From the NCBI GenBank assembly GCA_037074535.1, contig CM073465.1, positions 67,631,449 to 67,695,448 on the forward strand: a stretch of 64,000 bases of DNA. The letters are read 5' to 3'. The position numbers and the translations under genes were made by a program. The notes beneath the pieces are model-generated. The model was not told the origin of the DNA. It saw only the letters and a program-made list of their open reading frames with translations, and did not search any database. The DNA is from Gleditsia sinensis (taxonomy: Eukaryota; Streptophyta; Magnoliopsida; Fabales; Fabaceae). Of the stretch, positions 51,572 through 60,374 are shown one piece after another (position 1 is the stretch's first letter; each line of letters begins with the position of its first letter).

Positions 51572-54500
51572 ATGATATCTCATGAATCCAACATTCTGAT
51601 TCAACTTGGCCCATGGCCTCATAATATTCATGTGATTCAACTTGGCCCAAGGCCTCATAATACCAACATTATTGTAAAATATAAAACCATTTTTTCAAAC
51701 AACACATCAAAATACGCAAGAAGCGAGGATCTTGCCTGTATGTTCATAGAGATACTCTAGACATAACTAACCTAACTAAACAATACAAAAGAGCCTTGCT
51801 CAAACTGTGACTCACCAACACTATCTTCAGCCTCCTACGAAGCTGTAGCTGGATCAAAGTCTCTTTGACTATCTGTGGGGAGGAAACAAAAGAGGGGTGA
51901 GATTACCACATCTCAGTGAATGAGTAAATCATACTATAACTGAAACAGGGCAAACCAAGCACGAGTGTTTCGCAATGGGTTTAATAATTGAAATCCAAAT
52001 GTAAAGATAACAATAGAAACATTAAGCATTTAACCATAATTTATTGAAAGAATGCTAAACAGTTCAAATGTGTGTTCAAAAGATAAAACATGATTAAATT
52101 AATAACTGTAAGCAAATCAATTATGCATGGTAAGTAATACATGAAGATATTTATGCAATAACAATGATGAATGAGCTTATTTAGATATATTTAATCTTTA
52201 AGAAAAATGCATCAGTTTATTGGAGGTCTTTCCTAACAGATCTATCATCTCCCCCAAGCACACAGCAAGGGTAGGGTAATCACTGTAGGCGTAGACATAA
52301 GTCCACCCTAAATTTTTTCAAGCACATAGCAATGGGTATGGCAATCACTATAGGCGAAGACATAAGTCAACCCTAAATTTCTCCAAGCACATAGCAATGG
52401 GTATGGCAATCACTGTAGGCGAAGACATAAGTCAACCCTAAATCCCTGTGTCTTAGGCAGTCATATGCCCGTCACAGTATCCTAGGCCGAAGCCTTAACA
52501 TGATCATGGTGCACCAGGGCTAGCACTACCTGCGGCTAGCTAACAGTGATCTAAAAGGGTCCCTCCAATAGAAAACATTTGAAATATGCTATTCAAAGAG
52601 TTTAAAGTAAAACATTTCAATAACTTTACAATAAAGCTATAATTCTCTATCGAGCTCTTTTCATGCATAAAATTTCGTTCTAAAATATATCTCATCCATG
52701 AATTCCCATGGAGACCTTTATAATCATAAACTTTCCCTTTTAACCATAAATCGTCCGTAGACGTCACATAGATGCTCATCATGTATCAAATCATTTCATG
52801 GCTAACTTAATTCATTTCTATGACTAAGTTCGCATTTCTATAAATTTAGCTCAAATGGAGAATTATCAGCCTAGATGCTTGCCCTGCATACCTAGAGTTC
52901 AACTAGGATTTAAATTTATAATTTCTAACATGGTTGGAACATATTGGTTTTCAAAGCAGTAAAACAATTTAGCATACATTCCAACTAGTTAAAATCATAC
53001 GAGAGAGAGAGTTATAAACCGAATTCATAAAACATGCACTACAGTATGAAAAACTCACTCACAGGTAAGGGCTCCAGATTGGACAGCCCTAAAATCTTAG
53101 TTCCTGGTCTGAATTCGGTAAAACAGACCCCAAAATTGAGTCCGGAATGTCCAAAAACCTTAAATGAGCTTGGTTACTGTTCACCGCTGAAAAATACTAT
53201 TTACCGCCACTATTCACCGCCGGAAAATACTATTCACTGTCACAAAAATTTTACCGAATCAACAAAACAATTTCATATCCTAATATTTATCTAATTTCTG
53301 AATCCATCTACGGAGTCAGATTTCTAATTAGAAGTCCCTAAGTAAGGTTTTTCAGAACTTACCTTTTACCGAGATTTTCTACTTCAGATCTACGGCGATT
53401 CAACGGTTGATTTCAAAAACTGATCGGTCAAAACTGAAGTACTCTTCGTCCTGAATCCAGTAACACCTTCAGTTTTGATATCGGAAGCCAATCGATACTC
53501 CAGATCGAAAGATAAAATTTGATGTCACTATTTACTCACTATGCAGCATTATTCCTCTCCGTTTTTTTTTCCTTTCTTCTTTCTGAAATTCCGCCCCCGG
53601 TTTTGTTTTATGATTATGCAGCTTTCGTTTTTTTATATATAATAATAATTATTAAAAAATTAATAATAGGATTTTCTTTTATATAAATTCATATAAATTC
53701 CATTTTTCATCATAAAATATCCCAAAAATTCTTAAAAATTTCCATTCTCATAAATCTTTAGTTAAACTCTTAAATCATGATTTTTATTAATAAAAATAAT
53801 AATAAAATAAATTTTAAAACAAATATGTTAATTCATATTAAAAGAAAGAATATTTCTAAAAATACCATAAAAATTCAATAGAGGCCGGTATAATTATTTT
53901 AAACAACACAATACTTCTTTTACTTAAAAGTTCACTTACTTTTAACAAATCATAATCATTTCTACATAAATAAAAATATATTTGCTTATAGCACGTCAAA
54001 AACATAAATTCTCATATTTCTTTTGTAATTCTTTAATCCATGTAATAAATATACATATTTTCTATGGTTCTTATCTCTATTGTCAAAATTCTCTCTTTTA
54101 TTCTAAATTTCCTTTGATTGGAATTTTCGTTAAATTTTACGGTTATTACACAGATCTTGCTTGCGTCGAGAAAGAAGAAGAAGAAAATTGTGCGTAGATG
54201 AAGGCAGATAAAGGAAATATACGTTTATGTAAATGATTTTTTTTAAAATATAAATTTCTTAATTTCTTATTTTTTTAAAAAGATAATTATTATTTTCTTA
54301 AAAAAATATTATTTATATTTTTTTATCAGAGATAATTTTGATACTTTTTTAAGTTTTGCGCTGGTGGGTGGTAAATTAAAAATAAAAACAAAGATAAATG
54401 GGCAGGGGCAGAGCTTAATGGACTCTTGAGGGGGCTTTAGCCCCCCAAAAATTTTTAAATTTTTTTAATAATAATAAATTTTTTAAAAAAGTATTTAAAA

Positions 54501-57500
54501 ACTCTTAATAATAATAAAAAAAATTCTTATTTAGTCTTTTTAAAATATTTAATTAATATAATATTTTTTATTTTTTATTTAGCCCCCCTGATAAAAGCTG
54601 TCTAACTCCGCCCTTGTAAATGGAAACATTGTTTAAATTAAAAGAAAATGAGAGAAAATACAATTGAAGCAATAGATCATATAATGTGCATTTTACCCTT
54701 TTTGATATGATATGAAATTATTATATAAATAATATTATGTTGACCTAAGCTATCTGTCACGTCAATAAGGTGGAACCAAATAATCGTAGGTTAGTCTATC
54801 CATATTAAAACGAATAAAAAAAAGGCCAATTAAATTTCTCTTAACATTGTAGTTAGATCTACAGATGCTTTAGTTTTTGTGATTCTATGTGTATGTGAAT
54901 AATTGATATTGTAATATGTGCTATTTATAGGTGAAATTCCACAATTAATTGGTAACTGCACATATTTGAAAGAGTTATGTTTAAATCTCAACTCATTCAC
55001 AGGTACGTATACCCTTATTCATCCATATGTCTAGCTTTGAAATGGGTTTTTCATTTTTTTTTTCAATTTCATGAAAATAAAAGGCATTTCTATTTGTTAT
55101 TAAAAAAATATGATTTATTCTATAATTTATTATCACATGCGGTATGCAAATTTCTTATTTTACAAAACTGAAAGATATATAACCTCAATTTAAATATTTT
55201 GAATAGTACGACTTAAATGTGCAAATGTGAAAAGAAAATAATAGTAACTATCAAAGTTTAATTTTCAAATACTTATATTTAAGTGATAACCTATTTTTTA
55301 TAAATTAAATAAAACAGGACTTAATCTTATGATGTTGTATTTATGATATTAGAATTTGAGAAAAAAAAAAGTACATAGGATGTTAGCCAAAAAAATAAGG
55401 TTTAAATTATAATACATTTGAAACACAAAGTGGACTATCTACATGAAAAATATCAGATTTTCAGAATTGGTAATTAAGAATTCAAATTGTAAAATTCGTT
55501 TAATAGATTTCTTGCAAGCCAAAACAGTCTGTGGGTAGTAGGAATTTGGGATTCAAATTAGTAAGTACTTGTAAAAATTGTTAAATTATTCTCGTTGATA
55601 TGTTATAATGTAAATTATAGTTTGGGGATGTTATTTGCAAAGTATTTTTAATTTAATATTTTTACCTTTTTTTAAAATATGGATATCATAACTAATTAAA
55701 ATACTTTATCCTATTACACTTAACTTTACAGTTTAGCATAATTTTAAAAAATGATTCATTGATGATTTTTTTAAAAGGAAATTACTCGTCAAAATATCAT
55801 TCTATTTTATGGTATGTCATTTTGTCATTTTTTTACGAAAAATATATTTTGATAATTTTTCATAGCTATCATTAAAGTTAAAAAAATATTATTTTTATTA
55901 CACGATTCTTTTTTATATTTTTAAAATATACAGAGATCATTCTTAAAATCAAAAGATATCAGCTGAATACATTTTTGTTAATTCACTGTTAAATCACTAT
56001 TTGTTTTCTATATTATTTTTAACCAAAATAGATTCACGGGAGCATCCTATCCTTTATTCCGCGTTCGTTCCTCTGCTTCAGCGTTCACGAGCAGCTTCAT
56101 CTTTCTGTGCTCCCTTCTTTAGTTGCGAGCTGCTTTGTTCACCAAAGTTGCGTTCTATTTCGTACAACAAAATCCTCAGGAGTTCTTCTCTCCCGCGTTC
56201 TGTGTCTGCCTCTGCTTCTGCGTTCTGCTTCTATTCCTCTGTTTCTACTTCTATTTTTGCATTGCTCTCCTCAGCCTTTCTACTTGCGAGCCACTTTTCT
56301 TCCGTCTGCGTTCTTCTGCTTTTGTTCGTCTGCTTTGTCTCTACTTTAGCGTCTCCAGCTTCGTGTTCTGCTTCCTTTGCTCGTCGTCCCTCTCTCTACT
56401 TCTACTGTGCGTCACCTCTAATTTTTTGCCTTTGTCTCCCCAACTATTTCTCATTCTTTCTGTCACTCTTCAGCTGATGCGTTCTGTTTCTTCTCTGTTT
56501 CCAACAATTCTATCTCCCTCTGCACAAGCTTTGATACTACTGTTGCAGAATTAAGGAGACAAATAAGTGTGCTTTATGTTTTATTGCTTATCTCCTTAAC
56601 TCCTCAATAGTCTGTGGATCCGTGGGTGCAAAACGATGGTGTTAAGCGCGATGGTCCCACTACGCAAGGGGGTTGAGTTGCACAGAGTTGAAAGGGACAT
56701 GCCCACAGTTGAAGGCATTGTGGAGATTCCAAAAAAGAAAAAAAAAATTAAAATAATTAAAGTATCATTTTTGGAATATTTTTAATAGAGCTAAATTAAC
56801 TGTATTAAAGTTTATATTTTGAAAATAAAAGGAAGGACAAAGTAATAAGATCAATATACGGGAGAAAGAATAGTATTTTTCTCGTAAAATTAATATTTAA
56901 TTTAGATGATAATAGATAAATACAATGGATAAAATATATATTAGAGAACAATAGCGAAAATTTAGTATGAGAGAAATTGCAAATTGTAATTTTCATTTTT
57001 TTTTAAAGAACTAGATTAAATTTGTATTAGCTAGAGTCATGATTTCTAAATCTTTGATTGAGTTTTTCTATTGCTTCTTTGGCCTGCCTTGAGGCAATTG
57101 TGTGGCTAACTAGTTTTGTGAAGTTCATATTTGGCTTGAAATTATGATTCCTACATCACTTCAAATCATAAAATATTTTTTATGTGATTTTATTATCATT
57201 GTTGAAATAAAACAATTTAAATTATGAAGGCGGAGCCAACATTCTTGAGTAATGTAAATTAGTTTTTTATGAATAAAAATTAAGGAAAAGTTACTTTTTG
57301 TGTAAAAAATATCAATATATTCTAATTAATGAATATTTAAAATAAATGAAAATAATATAATTTTGATATTATGTAAATATATCAAGGTAGTTATACCGTA
57401 TTCCACGCTTAAAATCAAATATCTCTTAAGCTAAATTTGTTTCTCCTTGTTTTGTGGAGAATGGTATTAAAGCTTATCCAATCGTAGAACATACCTTATG

Positions 57501-60374
57501 TTTGTGCTTAAAATCAAATATCTCTTAAGCTAAATTTGTTTCTCCTTGTTTTGTGGAGAATGGTATCAAAGCTTATCCAATCGTAGAACATACCTTATGC
57601 TTGTGCTCAAATATCTTTACTGCTTTTGTTTTCTTCATTTTTTTTTCCCTAAAATTACTATATATTGGAAAATTTACATACTGCTATCATATAAGAAATA
57701 GCCACTACATTGATAATCATATATAATTACTTCTAGAAGACCTTTATGCATAATTTTTTTGAACATTTGAAAATGTAATTACTACAAAAATACTAATTTG
57801 GAAGATAGGTATATATTTTTTTTTTCTCGATTTTAATGTTTATGTGTGGATAAATTGACATAAGAAAAATAAGAATATCCAGAGATTGTATAGTTTCTTG
57901 TAAATTATATTTAAGCTTCCATGCATGTATTATATGCATATGTTGTTATCTCTTTCTTTTCACTTTTCCATACCCTTATGGATGTTCATTTTTATTGGTT
58001 TGTGCTTCCAGGTTCTATACCCGAGGAGATAGGCAATCTAAAAAAACTTGAGAGACTAGATCTGAGTTCTAACTATTTGAGTGGAACTATTCCTTCAAAT
58101 ATTTTGAATATTTCAGCATTAATGTTTTTAAGTCTCGAAGGTAATTCCTTGTTTGGCCTTCTTCCACCAAATATAGGATGTGGCCTTCCCAATTTATGGA
58201 AACTTTATCTGTCAAGAAATGAACTTGTTGGAAAAATTCCAAATAGTATATCAAATGCTTCTAAGCTTGTTATCATACAGCTAGCTCAAAATAAATTTAG
58301 CGGAGTTATACCTAACACTATTGGGAATTTGGCCACCTTGTATGAATTAAGTTTGGAAGGAAATGATTTGATTGGATCCATTCCTATTACAATCAAAAAA
58401 TTAAAAGGTCTTCAATATTTGAATCTTGGTGACAACAAATTGCAAGGATCCATCATAGATGAAATTTGCCAAATCAAAAGTTTGACTGAGTTGCATCTAG
58501 CCAATAACGAGTTTTCTGGGTTGGTGCCAATATGCCTTGGGAGTCTCACTTCTTTGCAAAAGCTTGACTTGAGCTCTAACAAATTGATTTCACGAATACC
58601 ACATTCTCTTTGGAGTCTTAGAGATATCTTGGAAGTAAACTTATCCTCAAATGCATTGAGTGGATTTCTTCCACTTGAGATTTCGAACTTAAGAGCAATT
58701 GTAGTATTGGACTTGTCAAGAAATCAGATTTTAGGAAACATTCCTATAGCTATTGGTGGCTTGCTAACTTTGGAAAATCTATCTTTAGCACATAATAAAT
58801 TGCAAGGGCATATTCCTAACTCACTTGGCAACCTGATAAGCATAGAGTTTTTAGATCTTTCCCAAAATGATTTATCTGGTGTGATTCCAAAATCTTTAGA
58901 GTCACTTGTCCATCTTAAATACCTTAATCTGTCTTACAATGTCTTACATGGAGAGATTCCAAATGGCGGGCCTTTTACAAATTTTACTGCTAAATCTTTC
59001 ATGGTGAATAAAGATCTTTGTGGAAGGCCCCAACTACAAGTCAAACCATGCAGAAAGGGAAACAAGCATAGGTCAACTAAAGAGATGCTTTTGATACAAT
59101 GCTTATTGCCTATCTTGTTGGCAATCTTTTTGGTTGTTACGTGCTTAGCCTTTCTAAAATATAGGAGAGATCATGCTGGCAATTCAAGTAATAAAGTTTT
59201 AGTAAATTTGGGAACACCAATAAGGGTATCCTACTATGAAATTCTACAAGGAACAAATGGATTTGATGAGACCAATTTTCTTGGTAGGGGAAGTTTTGGA
59301 TCAGTATTCAAAGGAGTGCTTTCAAGTGGAAAGATAGTTGCAATTAAAATTTTTAATTTAGACTTGGAAGAAGCAGCAAGGAGTTTTGATACTGAATGCA
59401 CAACTTTGTGCAACTTGCGTCATCGAAATCTCATTAAGGTTATTAGTTGTTGCTCAAATCTTGATTTTAAATCTTTAATAATGGAATTTATGCCAAATGG
59501 CAGCCTCGATAGGTGGTTGTATTCTCATAACCATTGCTTAGACTTCTTGCAAAGATTGAACATAATGATTGATGTGGCATCTGCATTGGAGTATCTTCAT
59601 CACAGTTCTTTAACACCCTTGATTCACTGTGATGTGAAGCCAAATAATGTTTTGTTGGATGAAGATATGGTGGCTCATCTTGCTGAGTTTGGTATTGCTA
59701 AACTATTGGGTGAAGGGCAATTTGAAATTCATACAAAGACCTTGGCAACTCTTGGCTACATTGCACCAGGTGATGATTTCCTTACCTTATTATTTTTTAT
59801 AAATTTTATTTTTCTTATATTCTTACATATTTATAACCATTCCTACATTTATATATCGTTAAATGTCTAAATCTATACAAAAACCTTAGATTATTGAAGT
59901 ACTTTTCATCTTTTCATATTTGAAGAAATATAAAAGAGATTAGAAAATTTTCCTCATAAAACTTATAATCAAATTGACAATTGTTTGACTTACACTTCAA
60001 ATTAACATGTAGAGTATGGATCTAAAGGAATTGTTTCCATGAAAGGAGATGTATACAGCTATGGTATTTTGCTAATGGAAGTGGTTACAAGGAAAAAGCC
60101 AACAGATGACATGTTTGTTGAAGGATTAAGTTTGAAAGATTGGGTTAGCAACTCAATACCACATTCAACAATTCATATTATAGATTCCAATTTGTTTCAA
60201 GGATACCATCAAAATATTAGTGATATATTACCACATATATCATCAATTTTTGAATTATCCTTGAATTGTTGCACTGAATCACCTGAAGCACGAATCAATA
60301 TGATAGATATTGTGGCGTCATTGAACAAAATTAAGGCCATGCTCATGCAAAATGGTAGGGGCATCTTGTACTAA
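28047..60374 (+). CDS. LRR receptor-like serine/threonine kinase, subfamily XII (FLS2/EFR/Xa21 class), 11 exons
   Basis: A predicted plasma-membrane pattern-recognition receptor kinase. Joined exons are 28047-28728, 31068-31139, 31710-31781, 33676-33747, 36690-36761, 36932-37003, 37799-37870, 46115-46258, 54931-55002, 58012-59769 and 60013-60374, totalling 3450 nt or 1149 residues. All introns are GT-AG and interrupt codons after the first base. In order: a signal peptide (about 1-24), an LRR N-cap with PCNWVGVTC, roughly 28 LRRs of the LxGxIP type, a C-cap (LCG to KPC), a membrane span (about 801-825, LLPILLAIFLVV), and a kinase with LGRGSFGSV, VAIK (K889), HCDVKPNN (D984), EFG (E1002) and APEYG (across the last junction). 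HCD marks the non-RD class. EFG replaces the magnesium-binding DFG and may weaken catalysis. Introns reach 8.7 kb and are filled with transposons. The ligand is unknown. Splicing is inferred, not demonstrated. Confidence 0.88.
28729..31067 (+). other. Intron 1
   Basis: 2.3 kb, AT-rich. A block at about 29190-30560 is related to 38870-40760, and partly to 41560-42200 in intron 7. No additional LRR exon was seen. Confidence 0.6.
31068..31139 (+). CDS. Receptor kinase exon 2 (one LRR, 72 nt)
   Basis: Acceptor tttaaag, donor GGAAG|GTACCT. It encodes one repeat, GGIPKAIGDLPQLR to NNLEG, with the split glycine codon at each end. Confidence 0.85.
31595..31622. repeat. (GT)n(AT)n microsatellite in intron 2
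   Basis: A run of GT followed by AT dinucleotides. Similar TA-rich tracts occur at about 33319-33337, 36786-36813 and 38550-38569. Confidence 0.8.
31710..31781 (+). CDS. Receptor kinase exon 3 (one LRR, 72 nt)
   Basis: Acceptor ttatacag, donor TTCACAG|GTATGC. It encodes GEISSSLFNISSLEAL to NSFTG. Confidence 0.88.
33384..33455 (+). pseudogene. Dead LRR exon inside intron 3
   Basis: The sequence is clearly a copy of the exon at 31068 (GDIPR, then VDLPQLRLMYIG). It has in-frame TAG and TGA codons, and the donor position has changed to 'aatatgaacacg', with no GT. It is therefore presumed to be skipped. Confidence 0.85.
33676..33747 (+). CDS. Receptor kinase exon 4 (one LRR, 72 nt)
   Basis: Acceptor ttatacag, donor TTAACAG|GTATGT. 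It encodes GGIPLSLFNCTLLEKL to NSLTG. It is the second half of the exon module whose first half died (33384-33455). Confidence 0.85.
34140..34575 (+). mobile_element. Possible LINE 3' end
   Basis: The stretch ends with 'cctttgtccaaaaaaaag', the kind of tail seen at the 3' ends of plant LINEs, in plus orientation. A short direct repeat 'aattgtgtgtacctt' flanks the tail. The 5' limit is uncertain and no ORF2 was recognised. Confidence 0.35.
34740..35760 (-). pseudogene. LINE ORF1 (DUF4283 / zinc-knuckle gag-like) fragment
   Basis: On the minus strand, two open pieces give the standard plant LINE ORF1 order. From 35576 comes PWKKSLIIKLMDKGIGFRYL with LWPLTGTFKLIDIGNDYYLV and LWMIVDHYLVV, which is DUF4283. 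From 35207 comes EDKVGKTLKVDTYTMN, ERGKLARICIELD, and the degenerate knuckle FSCSRYGYQNEAC, in which one of the usual metal ligands has changed. Stops and frameshifts separate the pieces, and no reverse transcriptase follows. It lies antisense to the kinase gene in intron 4, between module copies 2 and 3. Confidence 0.8.
36690..36761 (+). CDS. Receptor kinase exon 5 (one LRR, 72 nt, duplicate a)
   Basis: Acceptor tatttgaag, donor GGAAG|GTATGA. It encodes GGIPKEISDLPQLRTMYL to NNNLEG. It is nearly identical to the exon 242 bp downstream, so a transcript could contain either or both. Confidence 0.82.
36932..37003 (+). CDS. Receptor kinase exon 6 (one LRR, 72 nt, duplicate b)
   Basis: Same acceptor and donor as exon 5. 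The few differences fall at YLYNNN versus YLNKNN. The intron between the two copies is only 170 bp, the shortest of the gene. Confidence 0.82.
37799..37870 (+). CDS. Receptor kinase exon 7 (one LRR, 72 nt)
   Basis: Acceptor ttatacag, donor TTCACAG|GTATAT. It encodes GEIPSSLFNISSLEEL to NSFTG, a close relative of exon 3. Confidence 0.87.
42228..42304 (+). mobile_element. tRNA-derived SINE-like fragment
   Basis: An A-box match TGGCTCAAGTG (42234-42244) is followed 25 bp later by a B-box-like GGTTTAAGTCT (42270-42280). An A14 tail (42291-42304) comes next. This resembles the RNA polymerase III head of plant SINEs. The body is very short and no target-site duplication was found. Confidence 0.4.
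43830..45240. repeat. Intron block with LTR-retroelement remnant, copy 1
   Basis: Aligns in the same orientation with 55740-57140. The centre holds a C/T-rich leader-like stretch (44110-44590), then GCTCTGATGCCA (44593-44604), the reverse complement of a primer-binding site, and an LTR-like start 'tgttgcaaaa' at 44606. The remnant is thus on the minus strand. Homology with copy 2 continues beyond the retroelement on both sides, so the block was duplicated as a unit. Confidence 0.65.
46115..46258 (+). CDS. Receptor kinase exon 8 (two LRRs, 144 nt)
   Basis: Acceptor ttatacag, donor TTCACAG|GTATGC. It encodes GEIPSSLFSIPPLRKI to NHLQG, followed by NLPRSIDNWTLLEEL to NLFTG. It corresponds to two 72-nt cassettes without the intron between them. 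Confidence 0.87.
46762..47703. mobile_element. hAT-like MITE (46770-47695) with 8-bp target-site duplication
   Basis: The ends are CAAGGAACTAAATTTC and, as reverse complement, CAAGGTACTAAATTTC. GTTTACAT flanks both ends exactly (46762-46769 and 47696-47703). An 8-bp duplication fits hAT. The 926-bp interior has no transposase. It is full of 'gaaacg / cgtttc' motifs in both orientations. Confidence 0.85.
46911..47070. repeat. 30-bp minisatellite inside the hAT-like MITE
   Basis: About five units of the form TTCGA..T.TTTCGATRGAAATACTCTTRT. The second is shortened to 20 bp and the last is partial. Confidence 0.85.
47704..49884. other. Unassigned intron sequence
   Basis: Short open frames (47880-48077 and 48504-48770, both minus) have no recognisable domain. 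A GC-richer patch at about 49560-49760 resembles an LTR leader but has no identifiable ends. Confidence 0.35.
49885..50390. mobile_element. Degraded foldback element
   Basis: Inner inverted repeats 'aaaaaaatttctatc' (about 50092) and 'gatagaaatttttttg' (about 50200) are surrounded by weaker outer inverted similarity. No target-site duplication was identified. Confidence 0.4.
51524..51568. repeat. (TA)n microsatellite
   Basis: About 22 TA units inside the solo LTR. They produce spurious open frames of alternating Tyr and Ile on both strands. Confidence 0.95.
52255..52447. repeat. Three tandem 64-65-bp units in the solo LTR
   Basis: Units start at 52255, 52319 and 52384 with 'caagcaca', and each contains 'gacataagtc'. 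Confidence 0.9.
54395..54624. mobile_element. hAT-like MITE (54403-54616) nested in the MULE arm
   Basis: The ends are CAGGGGCAGAGCTTAA and, as reverse complement, CAAGGGCGGAGTTAGA. The flanks TAAATGGG (54395-54402) and TAAATGGA (54617-54624) match at 7 of 8 positions. The interior has the mirrored 'gggggctttagcccccc' motif near 54430 and 'tagcccccc' near 54580. The related MULE at 62162 lacks an insertion at the equivalent place. Confidence 0.82.
54931..55002 (+). CDS. Receptor kinase exon 9 (one LRR, 72 nt)
   Basis: Acceptor ctatttatag, donor TTCACAG|GTACGT. It encodes GEIPQLIGNCTYLKEL to NSFTG. Confidence 0.87.
55740..57140. repeat. Intron block with LTR-retroelement remnant, copy 2
   Basis: Partner of 43830-45240. 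The primer-binding-site relic here is more decayed (gctttgatacta, 56528-56539), followed by 'tgttgcagaa' at 56541. Both copies lie in the intron preceding an LRR exon (exon 8 and exon 10). Confidence 0.65.
57407..57604. repeat. 99-bp tandem duplication
   Basis: Two nearly identical units begin at 57407 and 57506 with 'gcttaaaatcaaatatctc'. Each contains TGGTATYAAAGC, resembling a Copia primer-binding site, so the unit may derive from an LTR/PBS junction. Confidence 0.9.
58012..59769 (+). CDS. Receptor kinase exon 10: LRRs, membrane span, most of the kinase
   Basis: The acceptor is tgtgcttccag and the donor CACCAG|GTGATG. The open frame reaches back to 57921, but the upstream codons are not LRR and the phase-1 acceptor fits. 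It encodes about 13 LRRs (from GSIPEEIGNLKKLERL), a C-cap, a membrane span followed by basic residues (KYRR), a juxtamembrane segment and the kinase as far as TLGYIAP. HCDVKPNN and EFG lie at about 59625-59690. Confidence 0.93.
60013..60374 (+). CDS. Receptor kinase exon 11: end of kinase domain
   Basis: Acceptor taacatgtag. The split codon restores APEYG, followed by KGDVYSYGILLMEVVTRKKP, the conserved C-lobe with its usual arginine region (SPEARINM), and a stop at 60372-60374. A single intron at this point in the kinase is the standard arrangement in subfamily XII. Confidence 0.93.

Larger units (their letters stand above)
51349..54155 (-). mobile_element. Gypsy-type solo LTR (51354-54150) with target-site duplication
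   Basis: A 2797-bp repeat runs TGTCACGGCCCC ... CGGTTATTACA, flanked by CAGAT on both sides (51349-51353, 54151-54155). It is related to the LTR at 3402-5588 and has the same orientation, hence minus. No internal region is present. When it is removed, the MULE right arm becomes continuous and pairs with the left arm at 50900-50955. That independently confirms the insertion point. Confidence 0.9.
50605..54707. mobile_element. Foldback MULE (50614-54698) with 9-bp target-site duplication
   Basis: The ends are GGGTAAAATACACATTGCC and an inverted partner GGGTAAAATGCACATT. TTTTTGATA flanks both sides exactly (50605-50613 and 54699-54707), a 9-bp duplication typical of Mutator-like elements. The right arm is interrupted by a solo LTR (51354-54150) and an hAT-like MITE (54403-54616). 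With both removed, about 1.06 kb remains, close to the related 999-bp element at 62162-63160. The central ~340 bp (50960-51300) is GC-richer and unassigned. Confidence 0.9.
46259..54930 (+). other. Intron 8 (8.7 kb)
   Basis: Holds an hAT-like MITE (46770), a weak foldback (49885) and a MULE (50614) with two nested insertions. The part from about 47704 to 49884 has no recognisable gene or element. Confidence 0.55.
55003..58011 (+). other. Intron 9 (3.0 kb)
   Basis: Mostly AT-rich. It contains the duplicated block at 55740-57140 and the 99-bp tandem repeat at 57407-57604. Confidence 0.6.

Noticed and set aside
51280..51760. Open frames of alternating Tyr-Ile on both strands
   Set aside because: They are produced by the (TA)n microsatellite inside the solo LTR.
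52255..52447. Regular direct repeats that could suggest a CRISPR-like array
   Set aside because: The units are contiguous with no unique spacers, inside a plant LTR. This is an LTR minisatellite.
57921..58011. ATG at 57921 as the start of a separate receptor kinase
   Set aside because: The upstream 30 codons do not resemble LRR or a usual start. A good acceptor at 58010-58011 with phase 1 joins the exon to the preceding LRR exons and keeps the frame.
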